From: Pseudisothecium myosuroides
Lineage: Eukaryota; Streptophyta; Bryopsida; Hypnales; Lembophyllaceae
Direction of reading: 5' to 3'
Assembly: GCA_951799445.1 (NCBI GenBank)
Contig: OX637287.1
Location: forward strand, 46,777,724 to 46,841,723
DNA length: 64,000 bases
Shown here: positions 31,601 through 43,595 of the stretch, piece by piece
Layout of the letters: each line of letters opens with the position of its first letter
Position numbering within the stretch: the stretch's first letter is position 1
The notes under the pieces: generated by a model
Seen by the model: only the letters and a program-made list of their open reading frames with translations
Database searches by the model: none
Told to the model about the DNA's origin: nothing
Made by a program: the position numbers and the translations under genes

Positions 31601-33548
31601 CTAGCAATATGATTCCTGTCCTGAAAATGAGAGAACACACATGTGAATACAATTGCACAGAAGTTTGCAGAAATGGAACCAAATCATCTGCTACATCAGA
31701 ACACACCACAACGAAGATAAAAGCACTTCACCATAAGATGACATGACAACAATGACGGATACACGTGGCAGGGTGTTCTCAACCAGAGAAAACGAGGAGC
31801 TCTACCCAAGCGTTAGTCCTGCAATCATAGCTTGATTATGAAGAATGCAGCAGATTTGGTATTCATCTACAAGAATGATGGTAAAGAACTGGCTATTTTG
31901 GAATATATTCCTAACGTACGGCTCCTTTGATCGAGTAACTTCAGAGGTATAGCTCTCTTAAGTTCTGGTCACAACTGGAGCAATCAAGCACATCTGATCC
32001 AAAACTGAACATCTCGTTAAAACTCAGCCTAACAGAATGACGCTTTGTTCTGAGCAAGGTGAAACATGTCAACGAAACTAGCTTGCGAGCTTGGGAGGTA
32101 CATCAGACCCACCGCCAGAGCAGACATCCACCACTGGAGCTGAACTTATCGTCAAACTGCCCTAATGTGCCCCCGCATGTGCCTTGGCTGCCCCTGATGG
32201 CTTGTCTGCAATTGAAACGGGCACCGAATCATTGAGCTCTTGCACAAGTTCACCCATTTCCCGTAAGCCAAAATCATGACTTAAGACCCATATCTTTCTG
32301 CCCAGGCTTCAACTGCTCTGGCGATATTCACCAATACCATCTCTGGCTTTTATGTAGGTGAAACGAAACTGGACACTCAACTAAGAGTAATCATCAACAA
32401 CAAAACAGCAAGCCCAACATACTAGCAAAAGAATACTGTTCATCACCTCCGTTGCAAGACCCCTCTAAGCCACAGCCATGGACGGCCAGTACTCTCTTCA
32501 AACCTTAACACAGGATACCAAACGAGCGACTACGGTTCGGAAATTCGCTAGAACCGACACGGTCATCGCAACTGTCAAAGAAGCAATCGCTCCAACATAA
32601 TTTGCACTTTAGTCGGATCCCAAGCCAAAGCAGAGGAAAACTACAGTACGCCACCATTCTAATTACAAAAAAGGGCAGCTTCTATCCAACGTACGTTCTG
32701 AACAGAGAACAAAGGGATTCCTACTCTCTGCCCTCGGGATGACGGTCTGCAGGTGCGGTCAGGGCTTCGTCTGCTCAGACAATATTTGGCCATCTGACCC
32801 ACAAACAACATTTCTCACCTTCTCAACGTCATTTGCACCATTAATTTCCCATTTAGAGCTAAACTGCGAAAGCCCTTGGAAGAAGGTCAAGTGGTACGTA
32901 ATTGTCGGTGGAACACGACCTCCAGAAAACGAACTAAGGACCGATCACCCGAACCCTCGCGGAATTCATGCGCAAACCAAACACAGCTAGCCTTGCACTC
33001 TAAAATCAAAACAGCCGCATCGGAATTCTAGATCGACGAGAAAGGGCATCTCACCCTCTTGCAGAAGCTCCGTCGACGATACCGACAGCTTTGCTGCAAA
33101 GGAAGTTATTAGTCTCCGCGTGCGGTTGCTCCTGATCTCACGAGCATCACCGTGGCGAGAATTGAACGCAAGACTCTAAAGGCACAACAGCTCAAGGCTC
33201 TGGAGGGATGGCTCTCGCGGTTTGCAACAACAAGGCGCAGGCGGTTGTTGAAATCAGGGTTTGAAGTTTGAAGGTTGAAGGGCTCAAGGGCCATGCGCAC
33301 AGTCGGCTGAACTCTCTCGGTTGAAGGCCACGTGTCGGGACGCGATTGATTGGAGGAGGCGGAGCATAAAAGTCCATGCTGGGTCGCCATTGGTTTTACC
33401 AAGTCTCAGGATGTCTGACTCCTATGTGAGTAGGGAGAAACTGCAGTTTTGGAGTAGCTTTTACCCTTGTTGCCAAAGTAAAAGCAACTAATCAGTTCAA
33501 TTCTAGTGTTAACCCCTAAAGTCCCAGTGCGGCTACGATTCCAACTTG
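31601..33548. other. Compositionally distinct intergenic stretch
   Basis: Noticeably GC-richer than both sides and free of obvious repeats. 33100-33400 has the look of a transcribed leader on the minus strand, with an ACACGTGGC box near 33330, and several short frames are open, but no conserved protein is recognised. Near 33509 another TTAACCCCTAAAG end-like sequence lies directly beside the breakpoint of the F-box pseudogene. It could be a non-coding RNA or an unrecognised gene. Confidence 0.3.
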
Positions 33549-34190
33549 AGAAACTTTTGATGAGATCAATGTCGCCAACTTCAAGCAAGCAAAGGAGACC
33601 TGGACTGGTGACGTAGATTTCTTGTTTCCTTATTCTGTCTTCTTCCGATCTGCCGTGGAAGTCTGGCATGATCTGCCATTTCCTTTCTTGACTGTCATAA
33701 ACGGACCATCGAAAGCCCAACCGGTTGTATACTGTACGTAGCAGATGGCAGGGTGCAAGGCCATTGCTGGAGCTCTCACGTCTAAGCAGATTCTATTGAA
33801 ATCAAAGCTTTGGATCATGTTCGACCAACGCTTGCACACAATTTGCATTTGAAACAACGTGGGGAGCGGGAAAAAGGCCAAGACTCTCATCAACACTTCA
33901 CTTGGTAAGTCAGCCCATATCTTGTCATCCATACCAGAATTTCCTGCTCCTGTTGACACTTCATTAGCAGGCATCAATTGTACCCATATTATGTCACTTG
34001 CACTCATATCATGTTCTCTCTCATCAGCAACAAAGTCTCTCGCATTGGCAACTTCTCCATCTGTAGCAGTGTCACGATTTCTATTATCTATGTGGGCATC
34101 GGTTGTATTGTCTATTTGAATTTCAGTGCATCTTTGATATGAGGATCGGTGGTATCCTCCATGTCAAGAGTAATTGCATCCTCTTTCATG
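33549..34190 (-). pseudogene. Truncated F-box pseudogene (copy of 15764-16400)
   Basis: It holds the N-terminal ~210 codons of the F-box gene: MPANEVSTGAGN, IWADLPSEVLMRVLAF and FRWSVYDSQERKWQIMPDFHG are recognisable. Damage seen: a one-base loss near 34126 that turns the early frame to a stop, a ~5-base insertion near 33734 just after the PAICYV codons, and loss of everything beyond the codons for LLCLLEVGDIDLIKSF. No functional protein is expected. Confidence 0.85.
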
Positions 34191-34219
34191 ACATGTAGGT
34201 TGTTCAAAATTAGATGTCT

Positions 34220-34968
34220 TAACCCTTAAAGGACCAAGTTGCGTTTTTTGGCAACATAGCGATTTTGGGCAACTTACTACGGATGGAGTTTTTATTTTTT
34301 TTCTTTGAAAATTTTACACAACATGTGCCCGAGGAGTAGCTTTAAGGCCCAACAATTTTCGTAACTTTTGACTGCATAGTTAAAAAGTTATTGCTGATGA
34401 TATGTGATTTTCTTTGAACTTTGGGCAGCCTGGGCAGCTCAAAAAATTTCTTTAAAAATGATTTTTTTTTAAAATAAATAATTGATACTGGTTCTTTAGA
34501 TTTATATATACGTGGGAAGCTTTGAATCATTCAATTCCGATCAAGGAGTCAAAAGTTATGAGGAGTTTAAGTTTGCGGGTAGGTATGGTTTTCAAAGACT
34601 CCATACCTACCCGTAAATTTAAACTCCTCATAACTTTTGACTCCTTGATTGGAATTGAATGATTCAAAGCTTCCCACGTATATATAAATCTAAAGAACCA
34701 ATATCAATTTTTTATTTTAAAAAAAAATCATTTTTAAAGAAATTTTTTGAGCTGCCCAGACTGCCCAAAGTTCAAAGAAAATCACATATCATGCAATAAC
34801 TTTTTAACTATGTAGTCAAAAGTTACGAAAATTGTTGGGCCTTAAAGCTACTCCTCAGGCACATGTTGTGTAAAATTTTCAAAGGAAAAAAATAAAAAAT
34901 GCATCCGTAGTGAGCTGCCTAAAATCGCTATGTTGCCAAAAAACGCAGCTTGGTCCTTTAGGGGTTAA
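34220..34968. mobile_element. 749-bp foldback element flanked by TTAA (piggyBac-like ends)
   Basis: The two halves are inverted copies of ~365 bp around a centre near 34592 ('ccatacctaccc' / 'gggtaggtatgg'). The outer ends read TTAA CCCTTAAAGGACCAAG and, inverted, TTAA CCCCTAAAGGACCAAG. Copy A of the segmental duplication lacks the element: it reads GGGCTTGATCTTAGTCAAGG across the site, so the insertion is directly visible. A TTAA target with CCC-starting ends is the piggyBac hallmark; no transposase is present. It lies just upstream of the F-box pseudogene start. Confidence 0.8.
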
Positions 34969-35735
34969 TCTTAGTCAAGGAGGTTGTAGAGGAGATGATG
35001 CAAAGCACAACTAAAATTTTTCTAGTACAGTGTTGTTCAAGATCGAGTGTTGTCCACAAATCCAAAGGATAATCGCACAAAAGTTGCTATCAATCTATTA
35101 GTAACTTGTTCAATTGTTTTCGGTTAGAGCAAATTGAGTCATTATGACGTTTTTAGAGTACGTTTATAATAGCTGGTCCTTTTAAAACATTCTATTTGAG
35201 GAAGTAAGGCAGGAACTACAAAATATGCCACAATAATGATGAGTACTAAGAGAAGTTCCATACAATCGAACTTAACGTTCAATCCTTCTGTTAGTAGGGG
35301 AAAAAATTGCATTTAGGACCTTCATAGAATAGAAGTTTTTTTCTAATAAGCTTCACAAAACATGCATTCCATTTTAGTGAAGTTTGCTCGTCCATCTCTT
35401 GAGATCTGTGAGAAGTATTTGTTTCTATTACCTGTCGTCAATTGTTTGTACTAAACAAGGACTTTTGGACTCTTAAAAGTGAAATATCTTTCCACTGAAT
35501 GAACAATTTGGATCTTAACCTTACTAAGCAACGAGTAGGAGAAGACAAGAGAAGGATTAAGGAGACTACCAAGAAAGGCAATAGAGCGCTAAGTAGTATG
35601 AAGCCCAACTATGAGATCTTTGAGTGAGCTTATAAATTTTAAGTCTTTTCTTCAAGCCGCTATATACACTTTTCTTGCTCTTAAAAATTTTCCACCTCCA
35701 TTTGGCAAGTACTTGCTGTTGACATAGATCACTTT

Positions 35736-35963
35736 ATGCCAACAGTCTATATTTCATATCCGTCAACTGTTTTTACTAATAAAAATGTTGTGATTATGGA
35801 CAATGAAGAATGGAAAATGGATTTAGCTATTGAAGTATTGGAATTGATTCATCTCAATCAATTTCATTGTTTCTCTGACCATGAGGATGAGGAATGCTAC
35901 AAGAATTATTTTCAATATTGTGGCACAAATTTTTTTTGCAATCTATTAAAAATGCCAAAGTAG
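35736..35963 (+). other. Short conserved open frame, copy B
   Basis: A 75-codon frame with VVIMDNEEWKMDLAIEVLEL and CYKNYFQYCG, the counterpart of 17346-17555. A third, broken copy starts about 36800 (VDNEEWKMDSTIEILEL). Function unknown. Confidence 0.3.
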
Positions 35964-38900
35964 GTTTTTGTTGACTATTTGATGCATTACTTACTTCATT
36001 GTCATTATTCTACTTCTTCTTTTTGTACATCTTGTCTTTTTTGTTGACATGATTTGAGGTCACTCCAAAGTTGGCAAACTTGCATTAAATGTGCTAATAT
36101 TGATCTATTATGAACCTGCTAAAGCTTTTGATGTTAGAATTCAAAACATTAAGTAACATAAATGCAAAGAGAATTTGAGATTTATATGCAATAATAATAG
36201 TAGTAATTTCCTCACGTCACAACATCCAACATGATTCCTAGACTTGATATTACATTGTTTACGCAACATGGGTTCAATTTTTATAATTCCTTTGGGCAAT
36301 AGCTACAAGTCTTCTAGAAGACCATCTCTTCTAGATTTTAGCTCAAAATTCTTTTTTGGGGGTACTAAATAGTACTAAAAAACTCCAAATCGACAAGTTT
36401 GACATTAAATTGGGGGCTATTTTTGGACAATAAATTATTTTTGAAAATTACAAAAAAATTAGGCTAGGTGTATAATAGTCATGAGTACCTTACCTATAAA
36501 TCTTGAATCATTTGGAGCCAAAACGCAAAAATTATGGCCAAAAAAAATAATCAAAACGCAAGGTGTGACGCAAAATAGTACAGGTGTTACTTGCATTCAT
36601 CCATGAGAAGAGAAGAGAACGGTCAAGGAGACTACCAACAAATAGAGAGCTAAGTAATATGAAGCTTAACTGTGAGATCTTTGAGTAAGTTATAAGTTTT
36701 AGATCTTTTCTTTAAGCTGCTAAGCTTACATACACTCTTCTTGCTATTAAAAATTTTCCACCTCCATTTGGCAAGTACCTTCTATTGACATAGATCACTT
36801 CATGTCAATCTTTTCTCTCAAATCTGTCGAGTACTCTTACTGATGAAAATATTGTGATTGTGGACAATGAAGAATGGAAAATGGACTCAACTATTGAAAT
36901 ATTGGAACTGATGTGTCTCAGTCAATTTTCATTGTTTCTCTGACCATGAAGTTGAGGGATGCTACAAGAGCTATCTTCAATATTGTGGCAATTAAAATTT
37001 ATGCAACATATGAAAATGCCAAAGTGGGATTTTCATTGACTATTTGAAGCATTACCTACTTCATTGTCATTATTTGACTTTTTGTTTTTGTGCATCTTGT
37101 CTTTTTTGTTGATGTGAATTGAGGTCACTCCAAAGTTGAGCAACTTGCATTGAATGTGCCAATATTGATCTATTATCAACCTTCTAAAGCTTATGAAATT
37201 AGAATTCAAAATGTACAGTAATATAAATGCAAAGAGAAATTGAAATATATATGCAATAATAGTACTAGTGATTTCTTCACATCACAACAACTGTCATGTT
37301 TCCTAATCTTGAAATTAGATTGCTCATGCAACATGAGCTCAATTGGATTCAGACCTATCTCATTGTATTTTTGAGGTTGAATTGTAATTTTGCATAGACA
37401 TCTTAAAAATATAGATCTTACCAACTAATCTTTATATCCATTCTTGAAACAATTGATTCAAATACCATCTTCTGGCATTTCCTATTTCTTGAATTTCACA
37501 TTTATTTGCAAATAACAAGAAATTGTATTTAAGACTTGGACTCTTTCTTTGAAGTACAACTAAAGGAAGTTCTTTATTGAATTCATAACTTCATATCAAT
37601 ATAGAGTTTCTATTTCATTCATTTGTTTTTTAGAAAGGAAATGGAGCATCTCAACTTTCAAGAAAATACAAAGTTTGAGAATACAAAATAGTAATAGGTG
37701 GTCGTGTATTTTAGGAGCGAAGAAAAAAACATGCATTAGATAACAAAGTGCTCCAAATGATTGAACAATGATCTTTCTAATGAGTTATTGAACTTGACAT
37801 GTTTTGATGTAAATTGTCACCTGTCTAGCTACTACAATCATTGCCATATTTTGAGTGCTCTTATGCCTACAACCAAAACAATGAAATGTTTAAGTGGATT
37901 GGTTAAAAATCCTAAATCCCAAACCGTAAAAAACGCCACTCACTTTGTAGTCAATAAATAAAAGCCATTGTACATAAGCCATTGCAAACTTGTTTGCATT
38001 TGCTATCATTTGTGTTGGTGGAAATAATATACTAAATTGAGTATTGCAAGTAGTATGCTATAGCTTGTGAATAGACAATATTGTAGGATGAGCTAAAACC
38101 AAGTGCCTTTCTAGAAATATACCCTTATAAATGTACTATACTAGGTAATATAGTTGCACAATGTTGAATGTTAGGAACTTGAAAGTTGAGACTTTGAAGT
38201 TTTGGCAAAGATTTAAGAATTCTATTAATTGAACATTCATTTGACCTCATAATATTTTTTCACCATATTCAAATACATTTTTAGACTCCGCCTTGACTCA
38301 ACCACAGTATGCCTTAGAGGTGTAACTAATGAATCAAAACTCATTGCCAAACAACTATCAATTAAATTTGTTCAAAATATATGAGGTACTTTAACCTTAC
38401 TTGACGAACAAACATTAGAGTTAAGTCCTTAGGTATTATTAAATTATCTAATTTGTTTTTGGATCTTGATGCCTTAGCTTTTATTTTTTCCTAGACATTA
38501 TATAAATATAATACAAATTTTTAATAATGCTAGTCATACTTGTATCCATAATGGATTGTAGGTTCTCATATTATATTCACAAGGTTTACATTCATTTGTA
38601 GTTGCAAATGGCTATACTGGGAGGTTTTAGTAACAAGGCTGAAATTTGGTGAATTTACCTTAGTTCATCCTACTAAGGTATACACACCTAAAACTGCCAC
38701 TTTTTTTGCCCCCGGATAGATCCATATGGTCAAAATGATGAAGATTTGATGTAAATTTGATAGCCTCCTTCAAAGAAACCCAATTCAAATTGTTTCATAC
38801 TTTTCTCACGCTGACACAATACTCTATAAATTTTCAAAGTTGAAAGTATAAGATATGTACCCATGCCACCAAATTGCTTTAAATGGCTACCCTTGAAGAA

Positions 38901-39005
38901 TGAAATGCTTCAACTTCCATTGGTTGCTCTTATGGATTTTGTGGCGTTTTGAGACATCAAATGAATCTTTTCCATCAAAAAAATAGGAAGTGTAATTGAA
39001 AACAC

Positions 39006-39500
39006 GATGTTTTTGGATGCGGCTAACTTTTTTGAAAAATCCTAACTTTTTTCAAAAATTCATTTTTCAAAAATCTAACTATAGGATCTTATACTTTACT
39101 TGTTTGAGATGATGTGGTAAAATTTCATCAAGTTTGACCGTACGGATTGAAAGATATGATCATCCAAAGTTGGAAAAAAAGTGTTTGTGGATGCTGCCCT
39201 ACAATTTCAGCTCACTTTGACCACTCCTATAGGAAAAAATTTGGTCTACACAAAGTTGAGCTTTAATTCCTCCGTGTAGAAGATAATGTTAGGTATGTGT
39301 GCAACAAATTTCAAGTGAATTGGAGGAGTAGACAACATAGAAAAAAATCTTGCAATACAAGAAGGTGTTAGAAGATGCATATACACTATGAGAATTTGCA
39401 AGTTTTGTGTACATTAGAAAAAAGAGAATTTTTGAAATCCGAATGGTGAAGAGGACAACATGTCCTTGTACTATCATCATTTAAAAATAAAAAAATATAT
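39006..39500. repeat. Fragment of the family at 26042-26985
   Basis: 39060-39170 repeats 'taggatcttatactttac', 'tgagatgatgtggtaaaa' and 'tttgaccgtacggatt' in the same order as 26155-26250. The ends are not clear. The remainder is non-coding. Confidence 0.5.
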
Positions 39501-39539
39501 TAATGGCCGAAAAAAAGGAAATTAAGCAAATCAATTATT

Positions 39540-39870
39540 TTTTTGCATGGGCTGTTGGGAAGTGGAGTAGACGCTCAAATTGTTGGGCCCCTTCCATCCT
39601 CCCTGTGCATGGGAGGGATTGGCAGGGACGGGGGGTCAGACGCCACCTTGCCATGTGGCATGGCCCTGGCCCTCCCCACCTGGAAGCCAAGGCTGGTGGC
39701 TTTGGGCCCTCCCCACTACTCCCCATCTCTGGGCCCTCCTTGCCACTCCTTTGCGCAGCTCCACCTGTCTTGTCAGACTGGGCTGCCCTGTACAGCCACC
39801 ACCTTCCCGACTTTTCATTTTGTCCTTCAGAAGTGCCCTTACCACGGCACAGTTCGGCTAGTTTTGTGGG
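39540..39870. other. GC-rich island
   Basis: A ~330-bp stretch far GC-richer than its AT-rich neighbours, with many 'gggccctcc' and 'ccatgtggcatgg' type words. Several frames on both strands are open at once, as expected for GC-rich DNA, and none shows a domain. It may be part of an unrecognised transposon; the DNA just after it (39900-40080) has motifs such as 'ccggctag' that recur near 57490. Confidence 0.35.
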
Positions 39871-40124
39871 CTAAATGGTAGATTTCCTACAAAGTTTCAT
39901 CCATCCCGGTTTTTTGAAAATCTGTCCGGAATTGTGCAGTGAGGTGGCAAAACTTGCCGATCAATTTCCTAAAACTTCAATTTTTTCCGGTGGCATTGCC
40001 GCCATTGTCCAATTTCAATTGGCAAATTTCCTTTACTAAGTAAATCTAGCCGGTTGAGGACTTTTTTGTGTCTTCCTTATGTTTTTTTTCTCTTTGAAAA
40101 AGGTTTTTTAGCATATAGCCATAT

Positions 40125-40174
40125 CCTTGGCAGGATTTGAACCTGGCATTGCCCCTACCAATTTAGAGCCAAGG
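40125..40174 (-). ncRNA. tRNA-like sequence lacking an anticodon arm (possible SINE head)
   Basis: Read on the minus strand: a perfect 7-bp acceptor-type stem (CCTTGGC at one end, GCCAAGG at the other), an A-box-like GGCTCTAAATTGGTAGGGGC, and a perfect B-box GGTTCAAATCC in a T-arm. The whole is only 50 nt, too short for a working tRNA. A tRNA-derived SINE head or decayed tRNA fits best. Confidence 0.4.
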
Positions 40175-40851
40175 ATTTAGCCTTCCGAAAATGCACAGAT
40201 CTAGGACAGGGTCCATGCATTTTCAAGAGGCTGGTTAGTACGACATGCCCACACAACATTCAACATTTACAAGAATCAAAGCATGTGCAAAAAAATGGGG
40301 AGAAGAACATACAATCCAGCGGGGTGGTTTTGGCACTGTAGATCAATAGTGAAGCCCTATGTGTCCTCCTAGGAAAGGTATATACTTGGAGGGAGTAGGG
40401 CGCAGTGGCTCATGGGACTGACAATTTGGCGATAAATCACCAGAAAAAAAACCTTGATACAATCCACCACTTATAAGAATCAAAACATATGAGAAAATAA
40501 TGGGGAGAATAGGATACAAGCTACCATGATCAAAACATGCAGCACTCGGTTCATTAATTTAATATGAATTTCACAGATCCCGAGTACAGGCGGAAGACAG
40601 TTGTCAGTTCAACAAACTCAATGGAAATGTAGCGATTGGAAGAATAACTTCTAGGAAGAGATTTGTGGTTCTTGGGAACCATTTGTACTCATCTTTATTA
40701 GCAAGCAACAATAAATTACAAACCGTTGATGATCATCATATGCAGATTCTAGCCTATTCATATGAATCTCAGTTTTATTCTCAATTGCCCATGAAGCAGT
40801 TCACTCGATAATTAGCCAGCTATTTAGTAGTAGCAAAAGGTAATGGTGTCA

Positions 40852-41336
40852 TGTAGAGAGAGTTTGCCTCAAGAAACCGCAGGGATTCTAGCTGCAACTA
40901 GAATTTGTCCAGGATATGAAGGATCTTTAAAACAAATGAAATGAAATTTTCCCAATAAGTTTAAAACATATGAGACATATATGACAAAATTTCAACAAAT
41001 AACAAAATAATAAAATAATATTTTATATTATATAAAATTATATCTCCAAATATGTATATATCATATTTTATTTAACACACTCTCTAACTAACTATCTATA
41101 TTGCTAAAATAAAGAAAAATTCTCTTCTTATATTCTACCCTTTCTTCTAAAAATGAAAAAGTTCAACTAAAACTAACACCCATTGGCTACTATTATAAAT
41201 AGAAGCTTAACTAAAAGGTAAAATTATGTTTTATTTTCTACAAAAATGACATTAGAAAATTACTTCTCAACACAAAATTAAAGGAATTAAGATCTAACAT
41301 GTATTTTTACATATTATAAGCATTTGCTATGCGACA
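40852..41336 (-). repeat. 3' LTR of the GAG-only retroelement
   Basis: Matches 56635-57117 with few differences, including 'gtttgcctcaagaaaccgca', 'acacccattggctactatta' and 'gcatttgctatgcgaca'. Adjacent to the purine tract on its inner side. Confidence 0.85.
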
Positions 41337-41814
41337 TTCACCCCCTCTAAACCTGCACATCCTCCGGTATGTGCCAAATTCACCCATCTCAACTCGTGCA
41401 TTTTAAAAATTCTTGAACATCATCACTAGATCTTAGAAGTGTATCTCTAAACTGAGCTTGGTGCCTTTCATAATTTACACAAGTCTCTGAGTAATCCATG
41501 TTTTCTTAAATTTTTCCTTCTGTTCTATAAACAATTGCACATTCATAGGTATTTGCCTCTATCTCAACCTTTTCTTTGTATGTCGCTTCAGAGGTCATCC
41601 CATCTTTCATTTTCTTCTCTTTTTCTTGAGTTCTTGGTAAACAAACTTCTTCTTCCAAGCTTTTCACCTCCTCTAACTTTTTTCCTTGAGTTCTTGGAGA
41701 ATAAACTTCTTCTTCCAAGCTTTTCACCCCCTCTAATTATTTATCCGCCACATCTTGACATTCCATGGGACACTCAGTCTTAATAACATCATTTTTCTTT
41801 TCACAATTATGTAT
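41337..41814 (-). pseudogene. 3' part of the retroelement GAG-like frame
   Basis: Contains a repeated Lys/Glu-rich unit (KSLEEEVYSPRTQ, KSLEEEVCLPRTQ) and TYECAIVYRTEGK, related to the segment ANIYECAIVYRIDGE at 54.0 kb. Stop codons are present. The 12.1-kb transposon starts at 41815. Confidence 0.6.
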
Positions 41815-41984
41815 CTCGGGGAGGTCACTCTTAGTATATTTTGTGTACCACGTGCGGCGAGGGGGTATTTTTGGGCGGGCTATTTACTTCCAAGGTAGTA
41901 ATAGAAGAGTCCCTATAATTACTTAATTTGCAAAAAGGGCTTATATTTTGTCTCTGTATCATTACTTATAAATGAAAAGTCACT

Positions 41985-43031
41985 TCATTTTTTCATAGGG
42001 TATATTACTTATAAAGAAAAAAAGTAAATTCAAAAGCAAAGCAAAAGGAAAAAAAGTATAAACCCCCAAAGGAAAAAACTGAACTCATTTTCATGCTTCT
42101 CACGGACGTTTTCGAAGAATTTGTCATCGTTTCATAGAATAACATTTTGCTTTCTTCAATGTACTTGAGGTGTACATTTCTGTAGCCAATGTCACTGAAT
42201 GGGACAAAATCCAAAGTATTTTCCATTAGGTCTTCAAGATGAAAGAAGTTTTGTTTAACTTGACCAAATCCAAAGTATTTTCCATAATGTCTCACTAATA
42301 TGAAAGAAGTTTTGCTTAATGATCAATTACACTTTTGTTGCTACAGGTTTTGTCAGTCCACTATTCCAGTAAGAAATGGTTTAATTCATTTTTTGAAAGC
42401 GTACACGAGACCATACATTAAGCACATACGTACTCTGAAATTCTTGGAAAACCTGATTGTCAAACTTTGTAATACAAAGACGCATAATTGCTGAATGGAA
42501 TAGAATGGTGTAGCACATGTTGGGATGGTTTACGGTTTACCAAACTAAGAGCTAAATGACCTGTTAAGAATAGAAAGCAGAACTTGTGGTGACGCAAATA
42601 TGTGAGGAGTTTACCTTACCTGCAAATGAAATTGAAACTGCAACATGGAACTCAAACATACAACAAGAACATAGGAACTCAAACATTCAAATGAACACAA
42701 CATACATGCCATTAGATAGCATCACAACCCAGATCAGAAGAACACAATTTACATAGACTTTTCATTAAACTTCCTTGCCAAAAAATGTGTTCAAAAACAC
42801 ATCTTGAAAAACACAAAGTTCTGACATGTTGGGCCGTGGTTTACATCTCTGTGACTACTGCCAATGAGTCCTCTGCAAAATTGAAAATCACTACGGTGGA
42901 TCTCCAAAAAGAATCTCATCCTCCAAAGAATCCTAATTAAGCATCTCACACTTTGAAGCAAGTCACCTCCGAAGCAAGTGTGGAAAAAAAGAAGGCAAAA
43001 CTGAAGAATTGTGCAACGACAATTCCAAAAA
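41985..43031. other. Left non-coding arm of the 12.1-kb transposon
   Basis: About 42210-42330 contains a 59-bp tandem duplication ('atccaaagtattttccat ... gaaagaagttttg'). Otherwise no gene is recognised. Confidence 0.45.
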
Positions 43032-43554
43032 TCAAACCGTATCGCAAATTCTAAGAGAGGGGGTCACCCAAACGGAGGGGTTCACTGTCGTCACGCCCTC
43101 TGAAGTAACCGAGAACTCTTGCGCCCACCCTGCCTTCAGAAAACTGCGCAATTCCATCAGCTCCTGGATGGACAGTTCGTTGAGGGGGGATGTTCGCAGA
43201 CGATCCACCATTGGCATTTCCAGCTCCCAGGACCTGCAGAAGACTGCCAAGTTCGCGTCAAAGCACGAAAGGAAGGACTGCTGCACATACGCTTGGCGTC
43301 GTGCTGGGGAGAAGGGCATGTCTGCTGTAGCGAGGCGTAAGGCAGCAAATTCTGGGCTCCGGAAGAAGTGATCCCCGTAGCGCTTGGTCGTGAGGCCGAG
43401 TTGGAGGAGCATCTTCAAAGTGGCCGCCCGCTCATCGTCAGAAATAGAGGTCACCCCCCAGCCGGTCCACGATTCGAGTTCCTGCAACTTCCACTGCAGC
43501 ACCGTATACATTGCCGAATCGAGGTTTTTAGCGTGGTCGTTGCCCTTCTCCGCC
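43032..43554 (-). CDS. Uncharacterised protein encoded in the 12.1-kb transposon
   Basis: A 173-residue frame starting at MAEKGNDHAKN (43554; a further in-frame ATG lies at 43595). It is clearly GC-richer than the flanks and has an even, globular-type composition: WKLQELESWTGWGVTSISDD, an alpha-helical middle with FRSPEFAALRLATADMPFSP, and NELSIQELMELRSFLKAGW near the end. No family is recognised. Upstream DNA to 44.6 kb is also GC-richer and could hold a leader or another exon. It may be an accessory transposition protein or a captured host gene; neither can be shown here. Confidence 0.45.
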
Positions 43555-43595
43555 ATTGTAGACGTCGCTGCTAAACCTGCGAGAGCCCCGATCAT

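Larger units (their letters stand above)
33549..39005. repeat. Segmental duplication, copy B
   Basis: Counterpart of 15764-19760. It is longer because of the 749-bp foldback at 34220-34968 and an extra stretch at about 36290-37150 that includes a second, diverged copy of 35520-36130 ('gagaagagaagagaacggtcaagg', 'tccatttggcaagtacc', 'gtggacaatgaagaatggaaaatgga'). Outside the F-box remnant and the short conserved frame it is non-coding. Confidence 0.8.

Noticed and set aside
39503..39881. Several overlapping open frames of 60-120 codons on both strands
   Set aside because: They coexist in a GC-rich island where stop codons are rare. None has a domain or splice context.
40125..40174. A functional tRNA gene
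   Set aside because: Only 50 nt long and lacking an anticodon arm; kept only as a tRNA-like module.
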